Made by a program: the position numbers and the translations under genes. From assembly GCA_002787535.1 (NCBI GenBank), contig PCXB01000029.1, positions 1 to 43,640 on the forward strand: DNA of 43,640 nt. The letters run 5' to 3'. Below the pieces are notes generated by a model. That model did no database searches, was not told the origin of the DNA, and saw only the letters and a program-made list of their open reading frames with translations. The stretch comes from Deltaproteobacteria bacterium CG11_big_fil_rev_8_21_14_0_20_45_16 (GTDB lineage Bacteria > Bdellovibrionota > UBA2394). This document shows, piece after piece, positions 24,627 through 32,491 of the stretch; within the stretch, counting starts at the first letter, position 1; each line of letters opens with the position of its first letter.

Positions 24627-26540
24627 ATGGGACGTTGTGTAGGAATCGACTTAGGAACCACAAATTCAGTTGTCGCAATTATGGAGGGCGGCGAACCTAA
24701 GGTTATCACGAATGAGGAAGGCGGACGAACGACCCCCTCCGTCGTTGCGTTTACAAAAGACGGCTCAAAACTTGTGGGCCAAGTGGCTCGACGCCAAGCC
24801 GTAACCAATCCACAAAATACAGTTTTTTCGGCCAAGCGATTTATTGGACGGCATTTTGATGAAGCCCAAGAAGAAATGAAGCGAGTCCCCTACAAAATTT
24901 CAAAGGGTGACAAATCCGATCCACGCTTTGAGATTCAAGGAAAAGCTTATACGCCTCAAGAAATTTCGGCTCAGGTTTTGATGAAGCTTAAAAAAGCTGC
25001 CGAAGATTATTTAGGTCAGCCTGTGACGGACGCGGTAATCACGGTTCCAGCCTATTTTAATGACGCCCAAAGACAGGCTACAAAAGATGCGGGAACAATT
25101 GCCGGACTTGAAGTTAAACGAATTATTAACGAGCCAACCGCTGCGGCGCTTGCTTACGGATTAGATAAAAAGAAAGACGAAGTTATCGCCGTTTTTGACT
25201 TTGGTGGTGGTACTTTCGATGTTTCGGTTTTGGAAGTTGGAGACAATGTTGTCGAAGTAAAATCTACGAATGGTGATACCCATCTTGGAGGTGATGACTT
25301 TGACATCCGAATCATGGACTGGCTGATTGCTGAATTCAAAAAAGATCAGGGTATTGATCTTTCGAAAGATCCTATGGCCGTTCAGCGCCTTCGAGAAGCC
25401 GCTGAAAAGGCCAAAATCGAATTATCTTCAACTTTAGAAACAGAAGTAAATCTTCCTTTTATTACGGCCGATGCTTCGGGGCCTAAGCATCTAACCATCA
25501 AGCTAACTCGAAGCAAATTTGAGTCTTTGATCGAAGATCTTGTACAGCGAGCTCTCGAGCCTTGCAAAAAGGCTTTGGCCGATGCGGACTTAAAGCCCAA
25601 TCAAATTGATGAAGTTATTTTGGTCGGAGGCTCGACGCGAGTTCCTAAGATTCAGCAAATTGTTAAAGATTTTTTTGGAAAAGAACCGAATCGATCCGTA
25701 AACCCTGATGAAGTCGTAGCGATTGGCGCCGCGGTTCAAGCGGGTGTTCTTACGGGAGATGTAAAAGATGTTCTTCTCCTAGATGTAACACCTTTATCTC
25801 TTGGAATTGAGACATTGGGTGGCGTCATGACGAAGCTAATTGACAGAAATACCACCATTCCAACTCGTAAAAGCGAAGTCTTTTCGACTGCGGCTGACAA
25901 TCAAACCAGCGTCGAAATCCATGTGCTTCAAGGTGAGCGCGAAATGGCCGGCGACAACCGAACTTTGGGGCGCTTTCACTTGGAAGGCATTCCGGCAGCA
26001 CCACGAGGGATGCCTCAGGTTGAAGTGACATTTGATATCGATGCCAATGGTATCGTCAATGTGTCGGCTCGAGATAAAGCCAGTGGCAAGGAGCAAAAAA
26101 TTAGAATTGAAAGCTCAAGCGGTCTGAATAAAGACGATATCGATCGCATGGTTAAGGACGCCGAAGCTCATCGTGAGGATGATAAAAAGAAACATGAGAC
26201 GGTCGTCTCCAGAAATCAGTTGGATCATTTGATCTTCCAAACTGAAAAAACTTTGAATGAGAATACCGCCAAAGTTGACGCGGCCACTCAAGAGGAAGTG
26301 AAAAAATCCATCGAGAAAGCTCGCGAGGCCTTAAAGGAAGAAAAGCTTGAGGGTCTTAAGACGGCTATCGAGGAGCTCACGAAAGTTAATCACAAAATGG
26401 CTGAGCAAATGTACAAACAGGCTCAAGCAACAGGCCCCGGCGACGCTGGTGGAACGCCTGGTGGCGCGCCAACGGAGGAAGGCAAAGCCGCGGGTGGCGA
26501 AGATGTGATTGATGCAGAATTTACGGAGCGAAAAGATTAA
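24627..26540 (+). CDS. dnaK: Hsp70 chaperone DnaK
   Basis: A 637-residue Hsp70. The ATPase signatures are [18 protein letters not shown] at the N terminus, [33 protein letters not shown] and [15 protein letters not shown]. The substrate-binding domain follows the [19 protein letters not shown] linker, and the tail ends in a Gly/Ala-rich stretch and [11 protein letters not shown], a normal DnaK C terminus. AGAAGGAG lies about 8 bases before the ATG. It is monocistronic: grpE and dnaJ are not adjacent, and a strong terminator follows 33 bases after the stop. Confidence 0.98.
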   Translation: MGRCVGIDLGTTNSVVAIMEGGEPKVITNEEGGRTTPSVVAFTKDGSKLVGQVARRQAVTNPQNTVFSAKRFIGRHFDEAQEEMKRVPYKISKGDKSDPRFEIQGKAYTPQEISAQVLMKLKKAAEDYLGQPVTDAVITVPAYFNDAQRQATKDAGTIAGLEVKRIINEPTAAALAYGLDKKKDEVIAVFDFGGGTFDVSVLEVGDNVVEVKSTNGDTHLGGDDFDIRIMDWLIAEFKKDQGIDLSKDPMAVQRLREAAEKAKIELSSTLETEVNLPFITADASGPKHLTIKLTRSKFESLIEDLVQRALEPCKKALADADLKPNQIDEVILVGGSTRVPKIQQIVKDFFGKEPNRSVNPDEVVAIGAAVQAGVLTGDVKDVLLLDVTPLSLGIETLGGVMTKLIDRNTTIPTRKSEVFSTAADNQTSVEIHVLQGEREMAGDNRTLGRFHLEGIPAAPRGMPQVEVTFDIDANGIVNVSARDKASGKEQKIRIESSSGLNKDDIDRMVKDAEAHREDDKKKHETVVSRNQLDHLIFQTEKTLNENTAKVDAATQEEVKKSIEKAREALKEEKLEGLKTAIEELTKVNHKMAEQMYKQAQATGPGDAGGTPGGAPTEEGKAAGGEDVIDAEFTERKD

Positions 26541-26573
26541 TTCTTAGTCCCCATCCCAACCCTATAACAACCA

Positions 26574-26609
26574 AAGGGCTCTCAAAAATGAGGGCCCTTT
26601 TTGTTTTTT
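26574..26609 (+). terminator. Rho-independent terminator of dnaK
   Basis: A ten-pair stem with arms AAGGGCTCTC and GAGGGCCCTT and an AAAAAT loop is followed by a T-rich run (TTTTTGTTTTTT, sharing its first bases with the stem). It lies just after dnaK in the correct orientation. Confidence 0.9.
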
Positions 26610-26708
26610 ATGTCGCGAAGGGTCAGTGATCGCTTCTTTAGGAAGCCCTGGGGTACCAAAGCAGTAAAATAGAGCATTGAGCTCCATTGGCCCCTCAAAC
26701 TTGGGGAC

Positions 26709-27453
26709 TCAAGACTTCGATGGTGCTAGGTTGGTAGCTCGGTATTTTTTATCCTCCCGATGGAAGTATTCATGATGGGGATGGCAGAGGCTCAACAAAT
26801 TATCCATTCCATGATTTCCACCCTGCCAGAACGCTTCAAGGTGATGAATCTGGACAAACATTCTCTCGCCACAAACTTTGCCGCCGGGGCCCTTGTACTG
26901 GCATCTCCCTCCATCTCGTAGGAAGACTTCATGCTTGGTTTTTGCGGGGATCGGCTTTCTTCCAAAAATTTTATTCCCAGGAAGAGTCTTTTTTAACTTT
27001 ATGACATGGACTTTACCATGATCCGAGCCGCCCGGCCTGTGGGAGCTGGGGGCGGCGGCTGGTTTTCTGGCGACTGATTTTTTTTGGATTCGCTTGGCTT
27101 TCTCGATCGGATCCTTTGTTTTTAAGTAGACATCCGTCTTTGGAATTCTCCGGTTCTAAGACCGCTAAGATATGCTTAACTTTAGACACACTGACCGAAG
27201 CTTCATCTAAGCTTTTTTGTAAAAGAGGAATTCTCTTGGCCTTACGAGCCACGGCAATAAAAGTATAGGCATTGGCTTCTGACATCCCCAGAGATGTAGT
27301 GGCGTATTTGAACAACGAACTAAAACCCAGTTCCAAATAAATTTTATGCGCCTCAATTTCTTGAAGCACCGCGATCAATTCGTTTTCTAAGCGTCGTAAA
27401 TCTTTGGAGAGAGCTAAAGCTTTTTCGTGAAGAGGGAATCTTTTTATTGTCAT
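26709..27453 (-). pseudogene. Frameshifted, internally deleted HNH endonuclease gene
   Basis: The 5' part reads in one frame from the ATG at 27453 (AAAGGAG upstream) as the N-terminal helical domain of DUF222-type HNH nucleases (LGFSSLFKYATTSLGMSEAN, VSVSKVKHILAVLEPEN) and then runs into a stop at 27013. The 3' part continues in a shifted frame: YLKTKDPIEKAKRIQKKS, then KHEVFLRDGGRCQ, MFVQIHHLEAFWQGGNHG, MDNLLSLCHPHHEYFH, ending at 26709. The second part has the HNH motif and CxxC-type metal residues. The frame change lies between about 27010 and 27165. The central segment that intact relatives carry between PEN and the YLxxKDP region seems to be missing, so a deletion probably caused the shift. 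Confidence 0.8.
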
Positions 27454-27760
27454 GGCATTCTCCTTTGTTCGTTCGTTAGAAACACTAACATAGGTTTTTG
27501 GACGAACAAGATCGCTTGAAGTAGAGTTGCTCTTATGAGTTTCAAGTTTTTTAAATTTCCAGCAGCAACGATCGCACAGACTAGCCATGCGGACTTTAGA
27601 ATAGCTTCTTAAAACACTTACGGCACAAAATAAAAAATCAAAAGAAATGAAAAGATAACTTAGAAAAAATAGCATAAGAAAATAAAAGTTTTAATAAAAC
27701 TAAAATCGTGAACTCGTAGTTCTCCAGTCGCGCGCTCTCGCAAGCTCAAGTGGGTTTGGC

Positions 27761-28015
27761 TTGGACTTAAAAATCACATTTACTCTTCCTGGGAATAAAT
27801 TGTTTGGAATAAAGTTTTTGGAAGAAAATATCCGCTTTACGGAGCAAGCCATAACTTTATTTACAAGCTTGGACGATTGCTGGGGCTGGCAGTTTTGCCA
27901 CGATCACTTTGGACAGCCCAGACAACCAACGCGACAAACTAACCCACAGAATCCCAAAAGTGGCCATCGATGTCGCAGCAGCGAGTGGGGGCTCATTCTG
28001 CAAGAATCATCATAA
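27761..28015 (+). pseudogene. Decayed second copy of the HNH gene 3' part
   Basis: On the strand opposite to the first HNH pseudogene, 27782-27799 repeats 18 bases exactly (the LPGNK codons; partner 26970-26987) and 27815-27827 repeats 13 bases (partner 26956-26968). The two blocks are 1 base apart in the first copy and 15 here; the extra 14 bases partly duplicate GGAATAAA and break the frame. Beyond this, weaker similarity continues through the HNH start. A downstream NPKSGHRC stretch also resembles HNH zinc-loop text. One frame stays open for 84 codons, but the protein is not credible as a nuclease. I see no gene in the rest of the 27454-28318 gap. Confidence 0.5.
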
Positions 28016-28223
28016 ACCCAATGATTTCAGGATCTTTCAGCACATTCCATGACAGGCCTTCTTGGCACAGCACTTGCAACTCCACGCAAGCTGAAATTTT
28101 GAATTCCGATGAACTATCGAAATCAAAACTTCATAGGGGAATCGAGTAATAGGAGGGATTATTTTCTGGAACGAATCCAAAATATCCTTCATCTAAAACT
28201 GAATACACGGCTTTGAGTTTTGC

Positions 28224-28246
28224 CATGAACATGATGCATGTTCGTG
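28224..28246. repeat. Inverted repeat, possible operator upstream of lipoprotein genes
   Basis: CATGAACATG and CATGTTCGTG are ten-base arms (nine matching) separated by three bases. The repeat lies 73 bases before the first lipoprotein start in an otherwise empty stretch, and has no T-run, so an operator is more likely than a terminator. Confidence 0.35.
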
Positions 28247-28318
28247 ATCGCGACTCCTGAGATGTTGTCCACATCTTATGGGCTTTGTTGTCCCCAAAAA
28301 AATATAAAGGGGGTCCAC

Positions 28319-29092
28319 ATGATCTTACACCAATCGAGACTTAGGCTCGCGCTCAGTCTCATCAGCTTGAGCTTTGTTCTTGTCGCTTGCGGCGGAAATA
28401 GCCACGGCCCAACGAGCTTTACATCCAACGATGACTTGCTGAGCCGTCGAAAAAATTCAGTGACGGATTTTGTCAATCAAACAGAATCTGCTGAACGAGC
28501 CGCTGATGAAAAGAATATTCAGGATTTTAAAAGCGCTCAAAAGGAACAGAAAAACGAAATCTCAGCTAGATCATTAAATACTTCTAGCTTTAGCGCTGAT
28601 TCCGTTGGATCGGGCGGCTCGAATTTTAGCTCGGCCGATCCCTTAAGCGGGCAGAACTGGGCCATGATGGGTCTGGCGATGGCTCCCGCACTAATGACGG
28701 GAGTCTTTGGCCTTGGAAAAAATCTTCTCAATGGCCAAGACAATGAAGCAGAGGCCGATTCACATGATAAGCCTGCACAGACACCCAGATCGTCGCCTGG
28801 AACTTCGAGTCAAAGTCCTTTTTCAGTTGAGCAAATTATGGAGCCCAAACCCGATAACGAACCTCCGCTTGAATCTCCAACAGCGACAACCAATCTCCGA
28901 TCGGGCGAGCCCGAAACGGAAAAACCCGCAACGATTACAATTAAGATGCCCAAAATCGCGGCATCGGAAAGTTCCAGTCTGGGCTTGAATGATTCGCCAA
29001 GCTCCGCTCACAACTGTGCAGTTGCTTCCGGACCATTTTCGGTACAGCAAAATGCTGTTCAGAAAATCCTTACGTATCATGGAGAAAATTAA
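28319..29092 (+). CDS. Lipoprotein of unknown function (first of a pair)
   Basis: A 257-residue exported lipoprotein. The signal peptide ends with the lipobox LVACGG, so Cys is the lipid anchor. AAGGGGG lies 6 bases before the ATG, fixing the start. The mature protein is polar, Ser/Asn/Pro-rich and low in complexity, with a charged helical stretch (residues about 55-85) and one Met-rich hydrophobic segment (AMMGLAMAPALMTGVFGLG) in the middle. The C terminus has a short HNCAVASGPFSVQQNAVQ block. The order of parts is the same as in the next gene. I recognise no domain. The +2 residue is Gly, not Asp, which favours outer-membrane sorting under E. coli rules. Confidence 0.75.
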   Translation: MILHQSRLRLALSLISLSFVLVACGGNSHGPTSFTSNDDLLSRRKNSVTDFVNQTESAERAADEKNIQDFKSAQKEQKNEISARSLNTSSFSADSVGSGGSNFSSADPLSGQNWAMMGLAMAPALMTGVFGLGKNLLNGQDNEAEADSHDKPAQTPRSSPGTSSQSPFSVEQIMEPKPDNEPPLESPTATTNLRSGEPETEKPATITIKMPKIAASESSSLGLNDSPSSAHNCAVASGPFSVQQNAVQKILTYHGEN

Positions 29093-29094
29093 TT

Positions 29095-29838
29095 ATGAAA
29101 AATCTAACAAGCACCGGCCTCTTACTAAGTATTGCGATCTTGCTCTCGGCCTGTTCATCCAACGATCAGCCAGGCCTAGATGCCAATGCGGTTGCTAATC
29201 TTCCAAAAGGAAATCCAACCACTCAGACCTCAAGCAAATCTGTGGCGGCTGACAAAACCTCTGAAACCAGCACGGGGTCGGAGAAAGCACTTCCAGAGAC
29301 GGAGACAGAGCCTAAATCTGAAGGAATGTCTGCTTTCGAAAAATCCTATTTGGAAAATCAAAAGGCGCAAAACGATCTTCAAAAATATCAAGCCGAACAA
29401 GATGCCAATATGGCTTTGATGGATTCAATCCTAAACGCACAAAGCTTTGGTTCCATTATGGCGATGTTTGCACCCATGATGGCCAAAATCACTGGTCAGA
29501 ACGAGGCAGCCAAAGCGGATAAGAAGAAGGAGGAGTCGGAAAATGACGAGTCTGAAAAGGACAAACAACAGCCGACCGCTAATTCAAGAGATCCTGAGGC
29601 AGAGGTAGTTGTTGATTCGACCGTTGCAGACGACGGAGCAGCACCCGAAGGATCAAACAGCGAGGCGCCGACACCCGTGGCTCCAGAAGCTCATGCCAAA
29701 GTTCCAACGGACTGCGGAAGCGCCGCGGTTGGGAATTACAATCAAGCTCATGATGTGTGGTTGAATTCGGTAGCGAAATTTTACCAGATGCTTCGTCCCA
29801 TGACGACGCCAGGATATCAGTTTACGAATACAAATTAA
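29095..29838 (+). CDS. Lipoprotein of unknown function (second of a pair)
   Basis: A 247-residue lipoprotein beginning three bases after the previous stop. The signal peptide ends in LLSACSS (lipobox LSAC). A Thr/Ser/Glu-rich stretch, a helical KSYLENQKAQNDLQKYQAEQ segment, a Met-rich hydrophobic patch (SFGSIMAMFAPMMAKITG) and a long acidic, low-complexity linker follow. The C terminus is more conserved-looking: CGSAAVGNYNQAHDVWLNSV, then KFYQML. The shared layout with the preceding lipoprotein suggests an old duplication or one complex. It is followed by two hairpins. Confidence 0.75.
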   Translation: MKNLTSTGLLLSIAILLSACSSNDQPGLDANAVANLPKGNPTTQTSSKSVAADKTSETSTGSEKALPETETEPKSEGMSAFEKSYLENQKAQNDLQKYQAEQDANMALMDSILNAQSFGSIMAMFAPMMAKITGQNEAAKADKKKEESENDESEKDKQQPTANSRDPEAEVVVDSTVADDGAAPEGSNSEAPTPVAPEAHAKVPTDCGSAAVGNYNQAHDVWLNSVAKFYQMLRPMTTPGYQFTNTN

Positions 29839-29895
29839 GACGCTCTTGAACGCGAACGTGTAGAGAAAAAGAACAACGAAAAGTTGTGGAGCCCT

Positions 29896-29951
29896 GTTTT
29901 GTCTGTGTGAGGACAAAACGCAAAGCCCCGGTCTGGACAACCGGGGCTTTG
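29896..29951 (+). terminator. Two tandem hairpins after the lipoprotein genes
   Basis: The first stem is GTTTTGTC / GACAAAAC (29896-29903 with 29912-29919). The second is a perfect 12-pair stem CAAAGCCCCGGT / ACCGGGGCTTTG (29921-29932 with 29940-29951) with a 7-base loop. The T-run after the second is weak (GGCATTTTA), so termination is probable but not textbook. Confidence 0.6.
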
Positions 29952-30062
29952 GGCATTTTACGAAAATTCGAAAATATTTTTTGAATTCGAATCCTCGCGC
30001 TCTCCAAATAACCCCAAACTTCTAGTTTGGCTTTGGTGAAAAGCTTGCACGGTAATTCAACC

Positions 30063-31553
30063 ATGACTCCACGTGTAAGCAAAGTTTGGACAAGTTGCTA
30101 CTCCGAAGCTTTTTTAAGTTCCGTTGAAGTCCAAGTCCTTCTTCGCAACGGACTTCCTCGATTTGACATCATTGGCCTACCTAAAAATATGATCCGAGAG
30201 GGTAAAGATCGCATCTATTCCGCCTTGAGCCATTTGGGAATCGAATTGCCGAGCAAGAAAATTCTCGTCAATCTAAATCCGGCCGACCGCCCAAAAGAAG
30301 GAAGTCATTTTGATCTTCCAATTCTGATTGGAATACTAAAGTGTCTCGGTCATTTAAGCTCTGGAGAAAATGATAAGGACTTTTATTGGGGAGAGCTTCA
30401 ACTCGATGGAAACATTCGTCCACTCGAGGATCACTTGGCTCACCTTCTATTTGCTCATCAAGCTCGCGCCTCCCGACTTTTACTTTCGCAAGACAAAGCA
30501 GAACTCGATTCGCTGCAAAGTTTTTTAAGTCCGCGAATTCAAAATATTCGAAATGTCGCGGATATTTTTATGTGCCCCAGTTCGCCCTCGTTGGTGGTGA
30601 AAGCTTCCAACTCCATGGACCGAGTGACAAGACAATGGCTGGATGAAGATGCTACGAACGCGAAATGGAGCCAGCTCTTGGGTAGTTCAGAACAATTTTT
30701 ATTCTGGAGCCTGGTCAGTCTCGGGAGACATCATGTTTTGGTCGAAGGTCCTCCCGGTGTTGGCAAGAGTAGTTGGTGCCAAGCTCTTGGCGAGCTCCAA
30801 CGGCCCCTGCCGCCTCATTTGTGGTGGTCGCGCTATCAATTTCAGTCACGCCAAAAATGTCGGGAACTTAAAGATCTTTGGAACCCACCATTTGAGGCCC
30901 CTCATCATTCGAGCTCACGAGCCGCGATCATTGGCGGTGGTCATGCTCAAGTGCTCGCAGGATCAATGACGCGCGCCCATCTTGGAATATTATTTTTGGA
31001 TGAACTTCCTGAATATCATCGTGATCTTCTGGAGGCTTTGCGTGAACCGCTCGAAAGCAAATCCATAACAATCGCAAGACGCGGATTGAGCCAACAGCTG
31101 CCCGCGGATATGCAGTTGTTGGCAGCCATGAATCCCTGCGGCTGTGGTTACTATCAATCTAAAAAGACCTGCCATTGTGTGCCTGGCGAAATGTATCGCT
31201 ACCGACAGCGGGTCTCTGAACCACTTCGCGACCGCTTTCATTGGAAAGTTTATTGGAAATACGAAGCTCAAAAACCCTTGCCCGAATACAAATTGTGTAA
31301 ACTAAGGGACCGACTGATCTCAGCCGAAAGACAGCCACCGGCTCCACTTGGCCATTTATATTTGCCCACTCGACTTTCGGCGCGGCAACAGCGTCTTTGG
31401 CTCGATAAACTCTCGATTTATTCTCGGTGGAAACATTGCTCGGAAATAGGCCCGACGGAAGTCAGAGAATTTGAAGATTTCTCAGCTCAGATCGAAGGAC
31501 TTGACAAAGGCCATGAAGCCATCTCGATAAAAAGAATGGAAGGAGAACGATGA
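30063..31553 (+). CDS. comM: ComM/YifB-family AAA+ ATPase (Mg-chelatase-like)
   Basis: A 496-residue protein of the YifB/ComM family, in which ComM is a hexameric helicase that aids branch migration during natural transformation. The N-terminal Lon-protease-like fold is seen in NGLPRFDIIGLPKNMIREGK and ILVNLNPADRPKEGSHFDLP, the Walker A motif is EGPPGVGKSSW, Walker B is LFLDELPEYHRDLLEALREP, and sensor region AAMNPCGCGYY with a Cys-rich insert follows. The ATG at 30063 (MTPRVSKVWTSC) is preferred over one 36 bases earlier because the family starts near here; no good ribosome site is visible for either. It overlaps the next small gene by four bases. Confidence 0.9.
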   Translation: MTPRVSKVWTSCYSEAFLSSVEVQVLLRNGLPRFDIIGLPKNMIREGKDRIYSALSHLGIELPSKKILVNLNPADRPKEGSHFDLPILIGILKCLGHLSSGENDKDFYWGELQLDGNIRPLEDHLAHLLFAHQARASRLLLSQDKAELDSLQSFLSPRIQNIRNVADIFMCPSSPSLVVKASNSMDRVTRQWLDEDATNAKWSQLLGSSEQFLFWSLVSLGRHHVLVEGPPGVGKSSWCQALGELQRPLPPHLWWSRYQFQSRQKCRELKDLWNPPFEAPHHSSSRAAIIGGGHAQVLAGSMTRAHLGILFLDELPEYHRDLLEALREPLESKSITIARRGLSQQLPADMQLLAAMNPCGCGYYQSKKTCHCVPGEMYRYRQRVSEPLRDRFHWKVYWKYEAQKPLPEYKLCKLRDRLISAERQPPAPLGHLYLPTRLSARQQRLWLDKLSIYSRWKHCSEIGPTEVREFEDFSAQIEGLDKGHEAISIKRMEGER

Positions 31554-31738
31554 ACCCCGTGAGCACAGAAGAATTTCGAATTTGGCTAATCGATCAATAT
31601 GAGCGAATGGAATTGAGCCTTTTGCAAGAACTCTGGCGCCTGGAATCCATTATTCTCGATCAACGACGAGATCTTCAGGACCTCAGACTTAGTCTGCAAA
31701 GAATTGAGCAAAAGACTGGAGCCAAAGACGAAGTTTGA
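31550..31738 (+). CDS. Small coiled-coil protein
   Basis: A 62-residue, charged, helical protein (YERMELSLLQELWRLESIIL, then heptad-like DLRLSLQRIEQK). It starts with an ATGA overlap on comM and has AAGGAG seven bases upstream of its ATG, so it is probably real and translated with comM. It has no signal or membrane segment. I do not recognise it; a ComM partner or a small structural protein are both open. Confidence 0.6.
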   Translation: MNPVSTEEFRIWLIDQYERMELSLLQELWRLESIILDQRRDLQDLRLSLQRIEQKTGAKDEV

Positions 31739-31751
31739 TCAAAATGTCCTT

Positions 31752-32426
31752 ATGCGAATTTTGATTCTCATGGTTCTCTTCATTCAACCTCCATTTTTGA
31801 CTTGGGCTCAATCGAGCTCGGATCTAGATCGGCTGGAAAGCCTTTGGTCTCTCAGTCCCGTGAAAAAAGCTCTTCAACATAAAGCCGAAGGCCTGAGCTT
31901 TAATAAGGATGTAAAGACAGGAGGTACCTATTTGGAGGTTTCGACCTGGTACGAAGACCCAAGTGTTTCGAGGGCAGCACTTCCCGATTCGAGATTATTT
32001 TGCAGATTCATACATAGTTTTGTCTTTGGTCGTGCTAAAGCTCGTTCTGAATCTATAAACCTCCCGCCGACCGAAGCCTTTAAGGCATTTAGTCAAATTG
32101 AGAAAATTCGATTTATTTTTTTCACGGATATTTACAGTAACCAACCCAGCAGCCCTTATTGGGATAAACGCCCATCAGAAGGAGCGCCGACTGACTCCGA
32201 CTCGAAGCTAAGGGTAGTCTGGACTCGAGAGGAAAAATTGGTTCCCTATCTAAGCCTTGATGTTTCGCGAGACGAATGGCGCAATGTGCTGGAGACGCTT
32301 CAGTTAAATCCCAAGACATCTTACGGAAACTTCAGCGACCAGCTTTGCGCCAACTTGTACAAATTAATGCCTAACCTGCGATCGAATTTTGGCGATATCC
32401 AATCAGAACTGCTCTTAAAGCCCTGA
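31752..32426 (+). CDS. Exported protein of unknown function
   Basis: A 224-residue protein with a clear signal peptide (MRILILMVLFIQPPFLTWAQ, cleavage after WAQ or near it). The mature part shows no recognised domain and only two Cys (LFCRFIHSF and DQLCANLYKLMP); it reads as a mixed alpha/beta periplasmic protein. The ATG at 31752 is preferred since a longer frame from 31704 would overlap the previous gene and place the signal peptide internally; no ribosome site is obvious. It lies 13 bases after the small coiled-coil gene and 65 bases before the multiheme cytochrome, so it could be part of that locus. Confidence 0.65.
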   Translation: MRILILMVLFIQPPFLTWAQSSSDLDRLESLWSLSPVKKALQHKAEGLSFNKDVKTGGTYLEVSTWYEDPSVSRAALPDSRLFCRFIHSFVFGRAKARSESINLPPTEAFKAFSQIEKIRFIFFTDIYSNQPSSPYWDKRPSEGAPTDSDSKLRVVWTREEKLVPYLSLDVSRDEWRNVLETLQLNPKTSYGNFSDQLCANLYKLMPNLRSNFGDIQSELLLKP

Positions 32427-32491
32427 TGTTTAATCTATCCTTCTGAAAAGATTGGGGATTTCGTAGAATGATGAAAGGCTTGCGATAAGGG

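Noticed and set aside
29180-29419. Plus-strand frame within the second lipoprotein
   Set aside because: It overlaps a gene with clear signal peptide and lipobox; its composition is that of a frame-shifted reading of low-complexity coding DNA.
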